Below, one piece after another: positions 32,882-44,036 of a stretch of 64,000 nt of DNA. The notes below the pieces were generated by a model, which did no database searches, was not told the origin of the DNA, and saw only the letters and a program-made list of their open reading frames with translations. The position numbers and the translations under genes were made by a program. Every line of letters starts with the position of its first letter. The first letter of the stretch is position 1. The DNA comes from Pictodentalium vernedei (Eukaryota; Mollusca; Scaphopoda; Dentaliida; Dentaliidae): the NCBI GenBank assembly GCA_031216915.1, contig CM062289.1, positions 23,889,533-23,953,532 of the forward strand, read 5' to 3'.

Positions 32882-33280
32882 TCATTGTTTTTGTTTAAAC
32901 AACATAGCTCGTTTCAATGACGGGTCCACGTCGTTTCGAGTTTTCATGCCCGGATGCTTCGCATAACAGAGATCATAGTGGTAGGCAGTTCGATCCACTC
33001 TGTTCATGGGCTTACTCCAAGATTTAGGTGTCAGATCAAGATTCAATTTCTTGTTTAATTTTGTACCCAGTCCTGTGAATTGATGTCTGGGCAGATGCAT
33101 TTTGAACGTAAGATCACCGACCAGCCTGTTGACTTTGCCTTTGTCCTCCTTTTTGACGAACTGAGATTTTGTTGAACAGTACACTGTGCACATGCCACAA
33201 AACACATTTCTATTATTTTTCGTGCGCTCGCTACTGTGGTTGATAGTGTCCTTAAATTTCTGACATTTCACGCAAAACAT
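32882..33280 (-). CDS. intact antisense ORF: zinc-ribbon plus phospholipase-A2-like protein of mobile or viral origin
   Basis: An uninterrupted 132-codon ORF starts at ATG 33280. The N-terminus has a CVKC … CGMC…YC pattern (residues about 3-35) ending KSQFVKK, like the small zinc-ribbon proteins of large DNA viruses and Polinton/adintovirus-type elements. From about residue 62 it reads LPRHQFTGLGTKLNKKLN and then NRVDRTAYHYDLCYAKH. This matches the parvovirus-type PLA2 fold: a calcium loop (F/Y-x-G-x-G) and the helix carrying HDxxY. The position expected to be the catalytic His before Asp is Tyr here (HYDLCY), so enzyme activity may be lost. It lies antisense in intron 3 of the acyltransferase gene, with no other viral gene nearby. 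From memory, similar proteins occur in many invertebrate genomes; which element owns them is uncertain. Confidence 0.65.
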   Translation of the reverse strand: MFCVKCQKFKDTINHSSERTKNNRNVFCGMCTVYCSTKSQFVKKEDKGKVNRLVGDLTFKMHLPRHQFTGLGTKLNKKLNLDLTPKSWSKPMNRVDRTAYHYDLCYAKHPGMKTRNDVDPSLKRAMLFKQKQ

Positions 33281-33299
33281 TGTTTTCCAAATTTATATA

Positions 33300-33433
33300 T
33301 TTCTATGTTTATATGTTTTAGTTTACACTTCATCAAATTCTTTATATATGTTTTAGTTTTATATATATGTTTTCATATATGTTTTTAGTTTTATATACGA
33401 AAATACTGTTTTAGTTTATATATTAATAATTTT
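33300..33433. repeat. AT-rich degenerate TATATGTTTTAG tandem repeat
   Basis: Irregular repeats of TATATGTTTTAGTTT between the ORF at 32882-33280 and the Helitron-like element. No coding potential. Confidence 0.7.
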
Positions 33434-33435
33434 TA

Positions 33436-35014
33436 TCCCCGCATTTTCAAAAATGGGGGATATTGTCATGATCTCCGTCCGTACGTCCGTCCGTACGTCC
33501 GTCCGTCCTCACGTCACACCCTGAAAAGATCCTAGGGTATTCAATTCGAAACGTTCAAACTATGCTAATGTGTTCAGGTAACATCTCTAGATGTGCATGA
33601 AGGTTTCAGAAATTTGATTTTGCCCCCGGTGGTTCCAGTGGAACCACTTTTATCATTAGAAAATCAGTTTTCATCGAAAGGCTCCTAGGGTATTCAATTC
33701 GAAATGTTTAAACTATGCTAATGTGTTCAGGTAACATCTCTAGATGTGCATGAAGGTTTCAGAATTTTGATTTTGCCCCATGTGGTTCCAGAGGAACCAC
33801 TTTTATCGTTAGAAAATCAGTTTTCATCGAAAGGCTCCTAGGGTATTTAATTCGAAACGTTTAAACTATGCTAATGTGTTCAGGTAACATCTCTAGATGT
33901 GCATGAAGGTTTCTGAATTTTGATTATGTCCCCGGTGGTTCCAGTGGAACCACTTTTATTGTTAGAAAATCAGTTTTCATCGAAAGGCTCCTAGGGTATT
34001 TAATTCGAAACGCTTAAACTTTGCTAATGTGTTCAGGTAGCAACTCTAGATGTGCATGAAGGTTTCGGAATTTTGATTCGGCCCCCGGTGGTTCCAGTGG
34101 AACCACTTTTATCATTAGAAAATCAGTTTTCATCGAAAGACTCCTAGAGTATTCAATTCGAAACGTTTAAAGTATGCTAATGTGTTCAGGTAACATTTCT
34201 AGATGTGCATGAAGGTTTCGGAATTTTGATTTTGCCCCTGGTGGTTCCAGTGGAACCACTTTTATCGTTAGAAAACCAGTTTTCATCGAACGGCTCCTAG
34301 GCCATTTAATTTGAGACGTTAAAACTATGCTAAGGTGTTCAGGTAACATCTCCAGATGTGCATGAAGGCTTCGGAATTTTGATTTGGCCCCAGGTGGTTC
34401 CAGTGGAACCACTTGTACCATTGGAAAATCAGTTTTCATCGAAAGTCTTCTAGGATATTTAATTTGAATCGTATAAACTATGCTAATGTGTTCATGTAGC
34501 ATCACTAGATGTGTATGAAGGTTTCAGAATTTTGATTTTGCCGCAGGTGGTTCCAGTGGAACCACTTTTATTGTTAGAAAATCAGTTTTCATCAAAAGGC
34601 TCTTAGGGTATTTAATTCGAAACGTTTAAACTATGCTAATGTATTCAGGTAACATTTCTAGATCTACATGAAGGTTTTGGAATTTTGATTTTGCCCCAGA
34701 TGGTTCCAGTGGAACCACTTTTATCGTTAGAAAATCAGTTTTCATCAAAAGGCTCTTAGGATATTCAATTCGAAACGTTTAAACTATGCTAATGTGTTCA
34801 GGTAACATTTCTAGATCTAGATCTGCATGAAGGTTTTGGAATTTTGATTTTGCCCCAGGTGGTTCCAGTGGAACCACTTTTATCGTTAGAAAATCAGTTT
34901 TCATCGAAAGGCTCCTTGGGTATTAATTCGAAACGTTAAGACTATACGAAGGTGTTGCTAAGGAAATGCGGGGATACACCATTGTGTGCTTTGCACACAA
35001 ATAACTCGATCTAG
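33436..35014 (+). mobile_element. non-autonomous Helitron-like element with central satellite
   Basis: It begins A|TCCCCGCATTTTC at 33436 and ends CTAG|T at 35014. An 8-bp stem with TTT loop (TTGTGTGC / GCACACAA, 34982-35000) sits 10 nt before the CTAG. TC start, CTRR end, 3' hairpin 10-12 nt upstream and an A-T insertion site are the Helitron signature. It also has subterminal inverted repeats (CCCCGCATTT at the left, AAATGCGGGG at 34963-34974), as in Helentron-type elements. The left part has a GTCCGTCCGTACGTCC tract and the middle a 153-bp satellite. No Rep/helicase ORF is present. Confidence 0.82.
33540..34930 (+). repeat. 153-bp tandem array, about 9 units
   Basis: The phrase TGTTCAGGTAACATCTCTAG recurs with a spacing of exactly 153 bp at 33571, 33724, 33877, 34030, 34183, 34336, 34489, 34642 and 34795, with no length change except a 6-bp AGATCT addition in the last unit. 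Each unit also holds the small palindrome GGTTCCAGTGGAACC. 153 is a multiple of three, so ORFs across it keep frame by chance. Confidence 0.95.
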
Positions 35015-35123
35015 TTGTTATTTGTTTTTCTTCTTATTTATTTATATATTTTTCTTCATTGCTAAAATATTAAGATCTGAATAGTGATTTTTGTGAATGC
35101 GATAGCCCAATATGGCCATTACG

Positions 35124-35363
35124 TTAACTCTTTGAACCCTAGGGGCCGTTTTTCCGGCCAGGAACATGATACGTCATAATTTCATTAAATAGGCTTGAAA
35201 CTAAGTGTATGTGTGTGGTAGACCAATCAATATTTCCAACGTGCAGCCCCAAGGCTGCACGTTGAAAATATTAATTGGTCCACCCCTAAATAATGAACAT
35301 GGACTCTTCCAGTTGCTGTCATTGATCTAATATGGAAGATACCACAAGGGTTCAAAGGGTTGA
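35124..35363 (+). mobile_element. MITE family B
   Basis: TTAACTCTTTGAACCCTAGG at the left, GGGTTCAAAGGGTTGA at the right (last TTAA changed by one base). Core AACGTGCAGCCCCAAGGCTGCACGTT. Confidence 0.88.
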
Positions 35364-35880
35364 GTAAAGGATGAATATATATACTGATAAAATAAAATCG
35401 TGTACATTATTATCTTGATCGCCATCCGGTTTTCATTGTGGACGTCATTTCCGAGGTACACTTTAACGCTCAAGCACCTACGACACGCCTCGCTTTCATC
35501 TGAGCTATACTTTTTCCCCAATACCCTTGTCAGACTGACGCATTTTGAACGAATCTAATCCAATTGTATCAGGTGCGTCTCCAGTCGCACCTAATACCTG
35601 TTGATTCAGACGCACACATTATCGTCGAATCTATTTCAATTTCCCGGTACACTTGTGACAGCCTGCTTGGGTTGTTAACTCTTTTCCTGCTGGACCCTTT
35701 TTGGATATTTTTAACATAACCATTTATCATTAATAAACCCTGTCAACAGGGATTCCCTAATTAGCATAAACCAGCATGCGAACACTAATACCCGAACACA
35801 AACGAACATCGGCGGAACATTAGATTAGATTCGCTGCTACCTCGAATGTCTGAGTCTTTATCGATGCAATAAATGCATCA
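35364..35880. other. intron 3 sequence, no gene seen
   Basis: At 35560-35620 there is a short repeat of GCGTCT/AGACGC motifs. No coding signal. Confidence 0.35.
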
Positions 35881-37647
35881 TTCTAATACAATTACTATAA
35901 ATCTCGAAATTTGATTGGTTAATCAATAACATTTGCGACAGTAAAATCAGCGTAACCTGTCGCAAATTTTATGTTGTCGAAAACAATTTTAGGAAGTCAA
36001 GATGTATTCGTGGGCGTTCTATTTTCGTTCCATTTGGAGTCATTAACTACCGTATCCAATGTAAACAAACGCTGTGAACGCGTTGACTTGCTGTAAAAAA
36101 CGTTCTCTATCTTTCTTGTAATTAACTGTATTTAATACGGATGAAGTTGGAAAGTTTAATATTAATGTGGAATAGGGGTTTGGCAGAATAGGGGTTTGAC
36201 AGAGAGTGTTAAAAAACTGATTTCGACGGTCTTAACGGAAACCGTGTGGAAGCAGTGAGCGATGAAAATATAATCTATAAATAGCCATTTTTCGTACGAT
36301 GAAGAATTTATGGACGCTATGTGCGAAATAGAAAAACAAAACTCCGACAACTGGCAATAATAATTTTAATTGTTCAAGGCCAAAGATTTCTGACAGATCC
36401 GCTAGCGATGTTATAACATCAACTTCAAGTGCAAGCGGTCCTTTCATTTTCTAATTTGTTACCTGCGTTCCTGGCACCACATCACATGTACAGCTACACT
36501 ACAGAAACGCATTCACCACTGCTCAAGAGAGGTGAACTATTCGTTCTGTAACAATTATGTCCATAGCAGTAGCCCAATTCCACAAGACATCACTTCCCAG
36601 AAACAGTTTGAAATGAACAACTGTTCTGTAACCATAAGTAATTATAAACAAGGGCTTCCAATCAAAGATATCAAATTTTTTAACTTTAATGGGAAATCCT
36701 CGAGTGCTTTCCGACGCCGACTGAAACATCACAAGGTGAACTCTAAACTTTGATTCTAATACAATTACTATAAATCTCGAAATTTGATTGGTTAATCAAT
36801 AAAAATTCGCGACAGTAAAATCAGCGTAACCTGTCGCAAATTTTATGTTGTCGAAAACTATTTCAGGAAGTCAAGATGTATTCGTGGGCGTTCTATTTTC
36901 GTTGCATTTGGAGTCATTGACTACCGTATCCAATGTAAACAAACGCTGTGAACGCGTTGACTTGCTGTAAAAAAACGTTCTCTATCTTTCTTGTAATTAA
37001 CTGTATTTAATATGGATGAAGTTGGAAAGTTTAATATTATTGTGGAATAGGGGTTTGGCAGAGACTGCTGAGTAATGAAATGAGTGTTAAAAAACTGATT
37101 TCGACGGTCTTCACGGAAACCGTGTGGAACCAGTAAGCGATATGAAAATATAATTTATAAATAGCCATTTTTCGTACGATGAAGAATTTATCGACGCTGT
37201 GTGCGAAATAGAAAACCAAAATTTCGACAACTGGCAATAATAATTTTAATTGTTCAAGGCCAAATATTTCTGACAGATCCGCTAGCGATGTTATAACATC
37301 GACTTCAAGTGCAAGCGGTCCTTTCATTTTCTAATTTGTTACCTGCGTTGGTGGCACCACATGTATGTACAGCTGCAGAGAAACGCATTTACCACCGAGT
37401 GAGAGAGGTGAACTATTCGTTCTGCAACAATTATGTCAATACCAGTAGCCCAATTCCACAGGACATAACTTCCTAGAAACAGTTTGAAATGAACAACTGT
37501 TCTGTAACCATAAGTAATTATTACGGTTAAACAAGGGCTTCCAATCAAAGATCTCAAATTTTTTAACGTTAATGGTAAATCCTCGGGTGCTTTCCGACGC
37601 CGACTGAAACTTGAAAGTTGAAACATCACAAGGTGAACTCTAAACTT
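35881..37647. repeat. tandem duplication of an about 880-bp segment
   Basis: Copy 1 (about 35881-36752) and copy 2 (about 36753-37647) both start TTCTAATACAATTACTATAA and end CACAAGGTGAACTCTAAACT. Both have a hairpin near their start (TTGATTGGTTAATCAA and GCGACAGTAA…CTGTCGC). They differ by small indels and point changes. A minus-strand peptide beginning MKGPLALEVDVITSLADLSE is conserved between copies (36232-36447 and 37037-37327) but matches nothing known. Confidence 0.85.
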
Positions 37648-37649
37648 TA

Positions 37650-38591
37650 AACAGAGAAAGCGGCCGGCGTATTTTGTTTTCAGATTGTCACAAACATTTA
37701 AACATGATAAATGTTGTCAGTACAAATATAAATATATTTTGTTATTGGTGATAAAATGACTAAAACGTTTGGAATTATTTGTAATGTGGCAGCGTAAAAT
37801 ATATTTCGTGATTTGGTTCGGAACTCCCAAATGACGTCACGAAGTCTGTATTTTTAGTTTTAAATTGTTGACAATGTTGTCTTCAACAAGGCATTGTTTT
37901 ATAGTTGGGAGATCAAATCTATCTCTGTTTTCAGCCGAATTATATTAGAATGGGGATAACTATGTTGTATTTGATTGTTTGGGGCCGTAAACGATGGTTT
38001 TACTGTCGCAAATATCCGTTTTACCGGCTCCGCTAACGCGTCGCCGGCAAAACTCAATTTGCGACAGTAAAACCATCGTTTACGGCCCCAAACAATCAAA
38101 TACAACATAGTTATCCCCTAAATAGAGAAAGCAGCCGGCGTATTTTGTTTTCAGATTGTCACAAACATTTAAACATGATAAATGTTGTCAGTACAAATAT
38201 AAATATATTTTGTTATTGGTGATAAAATGACTAAAACGTTTGGAATTATTTGTATTGTGGCAGCGTAAAATATATTTCGTGATTTGGTTCGGAACTCCCA
38301 AATGACGTCATGAAGACTGTATTTTTAGTTTTAAATTGTTGACAGAGTTGTCTTCAACAAGGCGTTATTTTATAGTTGGGAGATCAAATCTATCTCCGTT
38401 TTCAGCCGAATTATATTAGAATGGGGATAACTATGTTGTATTTGATTGTTTGGGGCCGTAAACGATGGTTTTACTGTCGCAAATATCCGTTTTACCGGCT
38501 CCGCTAACGCGTCGCCGGCAAAACTCAATTTGCGACAGTAAAACCATCGTTTACGGCCCCAAACAATCAAATACAACATAGTTATCCCCTA
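37650..38591. repeat. tandem duplication, period 471 bp, each with a large palindrome
   Basis: Units start AGAGAAAGCGGCCGGCGTAT (second: AGCAGCCGGCG) at about 37653 and 38124. Each ends with a palindrome at 37952-38116 and 38423-38587: GGGGATAACTATGTTGTATT … AATACAACATAGTTATCCCC, arms about 75 bp, loop CTCCGCTAACGCGTCGC. The palindromes are identical between units, which points to recent duplication or gene conversion. Confidence 0.92.
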
Positions 38592-38984
38592 ACTCTCAGA
38601 CGAACATTCGTCTCAAATGCGACTAAAGGATTTATTTGATTCAGACAGACGATTATAATTCAAATATAACCTAATATTAGATAAGTTTCGGTACCGCCGG
38701 TTCCCTCATGCTCAAACCGGTATGGGTACTGAAGCTTTTGTCTCACCGGTACAGGGCCAAAATTATTTTATCGGGAAATTCAGAATTGAACGAGGGTAAA
38801 TAGGCTTATAATCGTGTATGGCACACTTGCATGACGTACTTATAACTTATTTTTGAATTAACATATCAAAACACTCTACAGGTGCATGTTCTGTCTGCAC
38901 CATGACCACGATAATGCCGACCATTTTGACTTTTCATACGTTGCATTAAAGACAATGAAAGCGCCGCCATCGGCTACTTCAAAG
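38592..38984. other. intron 3 sequence, no gene seen
   Basis: A GGTACCGCCGG/CCGGTACAGGG motif near 38690-38755 recurs in 39145-39220. Confidence 0.35.
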
Positions 38985-39072
38985 AAATTATTCTGTGGTG
39001 ACATCAAACTAATCGGAAAGCACGATTATCGTGCTTTATGCTTACTTTGAAGTCACCGCAGAATAATTGGCA
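38985..39072. repeat. palindrome
   Basis: TTCAAAGAAATTATTCTGTGGTGACATC pairs with GAAGTCACCGCAGAATAATT around AAAGCACGATTATCGTGCTTT. Confidence 0.7.
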
Positions 39073-39356
39073 CTGTCGTGCGATCTTCGAGACTGGAGCG
39101 GTTGAAATTTCACCCGATTGTCACTCGATTGTTGATTTGTCCCGCTGCCGGTACCGGTTTCGGCGGGAGAGGCTCTATCCCGTCCCGGTACCGATTATGT
39201 TGGTACTGACGGTACTTTGACATGCCTGGTCTGAACCGGGGGTAAAGCAATAGGATATATTTAATAATTGCAACGCCAGCGAGTAGAGCCCAGGTAGGCT
39301 TGACGAGAGGCGTAACCGTAGACATTATTATAAATATACCCCACCGCTGATATTCT

Positions 39357-39460
39357 GGAGCCCGATAAAGGTAGGCACCAGGTGAAGTGCAGTGTTACAG
39401 GGGATACAGGAGCCCGATAAAGGTAGGCACCAGGTGAAGTGCAGTGTTACAGGGGATACA
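39357..39460 (+). repeat. 52-bp direct tandem duplication
   Basis: AGCCCGATAAAGGTAGGCAC and CAGGTGAAGTGCAGTGTTAC occur twice, 52 bp apart, with no change. Confidence 0.9.
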
Positions 39461-40150
39461 AGTGAAATAGACGTAGCGATGTCGGTGCTTGGAATTGGAT
39501 GCAACGTTTTTTTCCCATGCATAAATTTCAGCTTCCTGGCAATGCTTACCGGGGCTCAGAATACACCCGGGCCAAGGAGATGGCGTAATGCTTTCTGTGT
39601 TTTATCATACAAGTTATTGTCATCACTATACATCGCGTTTTCTCTCCCCCCCCCCCCCCCCCCCCCACTATACGTGAAACATACGCGTGTCCCGGGTGAG
39701 AAATATCCCACCCACCCCACGTGACATACTCATTTGCATATTTTATTGGGTCGCCGGAACTGTTTCATCATCGTCTGCACAATTGTAAATAAACAAAATG
39801 GCTTCACGATTTCCCGCATGTAATCCACGTGCCATTCAAAATCAACAACGTTGATTTGTTTCAACCCCATGTATCTCTGCAGATTTAATAATATCACTGC
39901 GCGAATTTATCGATCGATCAATAATCTCACAATGCCCTTTACATTAGAGTTTGGCATGCGCAAATTCATTAACCCCTTAACGGACAGTGTTACAAATCAA
40001 TTTTTTAGTATATACCTATGGTATATACCTAAATTTTGTACCATCTTTCCGATGAAATTGTTCGTTTCTCGAAAGGACTTCGATTTGATAAATTGGGTAT
40101 GTCAGCACGTGACCGCCAATTATCTATAATGACGTAATCCTCGTGCAGGA
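39461..40150. other. intron 3 sequence, no gene; C21 run
   Basis: A run of 21 C at 39646-39666. Short tandem GTATATACCTA at 40008-40030. No coding signal. Confidence 0.4.
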
Positions 40151-40159
40151 GGAGTAAAA

Positions 40160-40310
40160 TCATCCTCGATGAGTCTGAAGGTGGGAATGGGGAAATCTCA
40201 CCCTCGGGGCAAGATATTTGAACCAGACCCTCGGCAAGCCTCGAGTCTGGTTCAAATATCTTGCCCCTCGGGTGAGATTTCCCCATCCCACCTCCAGGCT
40301 CATCGGGGAT
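40160..40310. repeat. long palindrome (arms about 65 bp)
   Basis: GGTGGGAATGGGGAAATCTC and ACCCTCGGGGCAAGATATTT are repeated inverted as AAATATCTTGCCCCTCGGGT and GAGATTTCCCCATCCCACC. Centre CCTCGGCAAGCCTCG. Confidence 0.85.
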
Positions 40311-40489
40311 CATAATAATACCAACTGCAAACACTAAGAACACAACTCAGTGGAATACACGGGATTGGTAACAGCGACCCGAGATGGAGTATTTCCCGCA
40401 TGCTCTCTTGTTTTGATTTCTGTCCCCCGTACTCTAACAGAATTGTGTTCTGTATTTTTATTACATGACTATGTAATTTAACCGCTAAA

Positions 40490-41040
40490 TATCACTACAG
40501 TTTGACGATCTTTTCCTGGTCCCCAGAAAATCCACATTGTGGAATCGGATTCCGTATCACTATATAATGACGGACTATTTACGGGTGCGTTCGAATTTGC
40601 ATAATTAGCTGCGTCGATCGCAAAGAGTACTTTACCCCGAGCTGGAATGGATGCCCTCGAACGGCGATCCGGGTTTGTTTACAGTTTGACTGTTCACTTT
40701 GTTACATATTCATGCGAACGGGGGGGATTCCCCGGAAGTGTGCACTGTTACAAAAATAAGTGTAAACAAAAATAGTTCTTTTTTACTTCAATCCATTTTA
40801 CCAAAACAGGTTGGGGGAATTGTTAATGCTAGCGTTGGCATGCGATGTTGAACTATAAGTCATATAATAAACTTCTTATCGCTACAGTGAAGTGATCTAG
40901 GTCGTCGTATCACGTCTCGTTCAGGAGGTTAGATCCTTGGATCAAGCGAGCATCCGCGGGATGCTCGTTTGATCCGGCGATCTGACCTCCTCGACTCGAC
41001 GTGATACAACGACCCAGATCACTTCTCTGTAGCGATAAAA
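40490..41040 (+). repeat. dispersed repeat shared with 6165-6560, with terminal palindrome
   Basis: Contains ACAGTTTGACGATCTTTTCC, GACGGACTATTTACGGG and AGTCATATAATAAAC as in the first copy. The last part (40878-41037) is a palindrome: ATCGCTACAGTGAAGTGATC / GTCGTCGTATCACGTCTCG facing CGACGTGATACAACGACCCA / GATCACTTCTCTGTAGCGAT, with CATCCGCGGGATG in the centre. Confidence 0.75.
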
Positions 41041-41199
41041 TATATATACCACGTTTTACGCGAATAAGGCTGATATTTTCAAAAAAGCTGAAATCACGGA
41101 ATCCCATTTCACGGAATCGGATAAGAATCGCCTTACGGAATCCCTATTTGAGAATCCCTTTTTGGAAAACGTCTGTGGCTATGGAATCCCTTTTTTCTG

Positions 41200-42790
41200 A
41201 AATGAGTCGAAGAGTCGTATGTGGAGTCACTCGTTCGAGCAATTGCTCTGTAGCTCATTTGGTCGATGGGATTCGAGTCGTTCGAGCAGTATGTGGAGTC
41301 ACTCGATCGAGCAGTTGCTCTATAGCTCATTTGCTCGATGGGATTCGAGTAGTTCGAGCAATGACTTTACTGTTAATTGCTCGATAGATTATTAGGGGAA
41401 ATCATCAACCCTGTTTCTAGTTATCCCTTTTGTGGAATCCCTATAAAATACCTTTCGGAAAACGTCTGAGGCCATAGAATCACTTTTTTCCAAAATGAGT
41501 CGTAGAGGAGTACGTGGAGTCATCGATCGAGCAATTGCTCTATAGTTTGCTCGATGGGATTCGAATCGTTCGAGTAATGACTTTTCAGTAACTGATCGAT
41601 AGCTTATCATGGGAACTTGGAATAGACCTGGAAAAAGTTGTTCGAGCAAGCATCAGTAGAATGATAGTGATATGAACTGGGACCTTTAGCGGCATTAATG
41701 TTCTAAGAGCCGTAGTAGTACCTCAAGTTAGTAATGGTTGAGACACGGACATAATAGTGCTGGTCAATAGTAATGGTACAAGACCTTAATAGTACAAGGT
41801 TGGTAGAACACTATAGTGTTGGATGAATACAGGTGGAAGCTGATAAGAGAACAGATGGTGGTGACTATGGACAAGTGGTGGTTTTTGAGCTTGGATATGT
41901 TGGGTGGTCTAGATTCTGTATACGTGCTGGGAACCATATGGGAGCTAGGAACTGTATATGATCCATGATGTTGGTATCGTTAAATACCCAAATGAGTCGT
42001 AGAGCAGTAGGTGAGTTACTCGGCCGAGCAATTGCCCGATAGCTCATTTGCTCAATGGGTTCGATTCCTTCGAGCAATGAGTTTTCAGTAACTGCTCGAT
42101 AAATTCTTGGCTTTAGGAATCATATAGGCTTTCGTTGTACACAAGGAAGAAAACTCTACATACAGGTTGCGGGAAACCAAATACTGGTGATTAAAAAACT
42201 TGGATGTGGGAACCAGTCATAGTCTGGAAAAGATAGACTGCTAGTGTTATAGTAACATCTGTAATAGGCAGAACAATGGGATTCTGAGAAAATCTGACCC
42301 AGTACTCGAGTGTAATAGAACATATCCCTGGGAGACCTATCGGTGCTACAGCACTATGTGCTACTATTATAAACCCTATATGTGGGAATAAAAGTCAGTT
42401 TCTGAAGTTTTGTGTGGATTTTGGAGATTTGGAGGGATTGTCTGGTAGTTTGTGGTAATTAGATTTTCACTTAAAAAAGGAACACGCCATTCGAACATAC
42501 CCCTTCCCTATGAGAAGCCTTTGTGTCACATAGCAATCACGTGCTACCATAGAAACCAAGATGGCGGTCTCCAGTATACAAAATGGCCGACGGAAAGCCG
42601 TATCACCCTAACAACACGCGCTGCGCATGCGCACTAAGACCACGTTCACTATGGGGATGACGTCACAAGATTACTGCTCACGCGGGCTACCATGACCACC
42701 AGACATAACGTCACTAGGTCACGTGACTATATCGTCATATAAGATCCGGCATGAGATCCGGCTGAAGGGAGCCGTTCGGGTACATACTGT
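41200..42790 (+). repeat. composite repeat family F, copy 2 (longest)
   Basis: Contains four or more degenerate units of GAGTCGAAGAGTCGTATGTG / CGAGCAATTGCTCGATAG, spread over 41205-42100. The distal block at 42535-42790 (CATAGAAACCAAGATGGCGG … CTGCGCATGCGCAC … GTCACGTGAC) is shared with 13195 and 56230. No ORF of note. Confidence 0.7.
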
Positions 42791-42968
42791 ACTACTTGCG
42801 TTCCACGAAGAACATTTCGATTAAACAAACTGGTTGCCCCTCAGTATCGCATCAAATTGGGCAACTCTAGCTTGCTTCATATTGACCTTGATCGGCGTCA
42901 TATTAGCCGAGTTTGAAGCCATATCAGCCGATGTTTAAATTGGCAATTCGGGGAAAGAAAATCACATC

Positions 42969-43095
42969 TACACTCTAAAATCAGCTGCGTAAAAAATCAA
43001 CCGAAATCAACTGAGTTGAGTGAATATGAACCCAAGTGGGTTCATATTCACTCAATCCAGTTGGTTTGGGTTAGTTTGTAACCCATTACAGTGTA
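42969..43095. mobile_element. MITE family D
   Basis: TACACTCTAAAATCAGCTGC at the left, ACCCATTACAGTGTA at the right. Foldback GAGTGAATATGAACCCAAGT / GGGTTCATATTCACTC. It ends 81 bp before exon d. Confidence 0.85.
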
Positions 43096-43176
43096 ATAAA
43101 TAAACGTCTGTTCGCTGTATACAGAACTTCGGTTTTGATTCCCGCTCGAAATAATTATTTTTTTTTTATTTTACAG

Positions 43177-43275
43177 CGGCACTCTCCTGAGCTATTGGTT
43201 TTTGCGCGACACTACGAAAAGAGGTGGACTGTCTCTGAAACAAATGATCCTTTATTACACCCACAGAATATGGAG
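43177..43275 (+). CDS. NRF-6-like acyltransferase gene, exon d
   Basis: A long T-rich tract ends in ACAG at 43173-43176; the donor is GTACAG at 43276. The translation completes a helix (GTLLSYWFLRD), then a basic cytoplasmic loop (TTKRGG) and LKQMILYYTHRIWR. In the family the order FFLSGLLxSY…LxxxxKRxG…YxHRxxRLTP is strongly conserved. The exon leaves AG, and the next exon supplies G to make the Arg of RLTP. The GTACAG donor is weaker than the GTAAGT donors of the neighbouring exons. Confidence 0.92.
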
Positions 43276-43281
43276 GTACAG

Positions 43282-43908
43282 ATATATCAAACTAATAAAT
43301 TTATCCGTCAGACCGACAGTTTTCGAAAAACTTGGCTATCAAGTTTTTTTTCTTTATTTCACGTATCAACCTCCAGAACGGCCAAGTTAGCACATGTTTT
43401 ATAGCAAGCAACTTCTCAACAGTTCCCAAGTCATAAGATGGGTAATCTATCTGTCTGTCGGGCTGTCCGTAGGGCCCACCTCCCTCGGTATGGAAGTGTA
43501 TGGTGTGGTATTTGTTTAAAATTGCGCATAAAATAATCGGTTTACAGTGACCTGTTCACGTAAATCATATTTACACTTTATTTCGGATCTAAATGTCAAA
43601 AGTTCAACAAAGTTCAAATGTTGGATAATTTTCTCCTAATTTAAAAAAAAATGGCCAGACAAAAATAACCTCAATGAATCATATACCAAATTGTTGAACG
43701 AAACATAAATCATGTGGAATTTAACAATTTGCCATGAACCTGATACCATATATTAGAAAGCACTAATTGAAAGTCTGCTATGTTATGAGTAAGAGACCAG
43801 AATTTTGGCAATAAAATACCTTGAAATTATTGAATAGTAAAAATTCAGCAATTTTTCTCTTTAAATCCCTGTCTCATTCATGAAAGGAATGGGCAGTAAG
43901 GCTAAATG
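43282..43908. other. start of intron 4, no gene seen
   Basis: AT-rich sequence without repeats recognised from the rest of the window. Confidence 0.4.
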
Positions 43909-44036
43909 GACACTCTAAAATCAGTTGGGTTAAAAATGAACCCAGTTGGGGTTGGGTGAATATGAACCCAATGGGTTTATATTCACTCAACCCAGTTAAT
44001 CTGGGCTGATTTGTAACCTACTGATTTTAGAGTATA
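43909..44036. mobile_element. MITE family D
   Basis: GACACTCTAAAATCAGTTGG at the left, ACTGATTTTAGAGTATA at the right. Foldback GGTGAATATGAACCCAATGG / GTTTATATTCACTC. Confidence 0.85.

Noticed and set aside
34167..34505. Minus-strand ORF of 112 codons with repeated peptide blocks
   Set aside because: Produced by the 153-bp satellite, whose unit is a multiple of three.
33540..34930. CRISPR-like array (153-bp or shorter repeat with spacers)
   Set aside because: Units are adjacent and similar along their whole length, with no unique spacers; the DNA is animal. It is a satellite inside a Helitron-like element.
37899..38579. Two identical 69-codon minus-strand ORFs
   Set aside because: They are the arms of the palindrome in the 471-bp duplication; no codon-level sign of selection.
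43135..43404. ORF in another frame over exon d (…FARHYEKRWTV…)
   Set aside because: The phase-matched frame gives the conserved NRF-6 block; this frame is a shadow.
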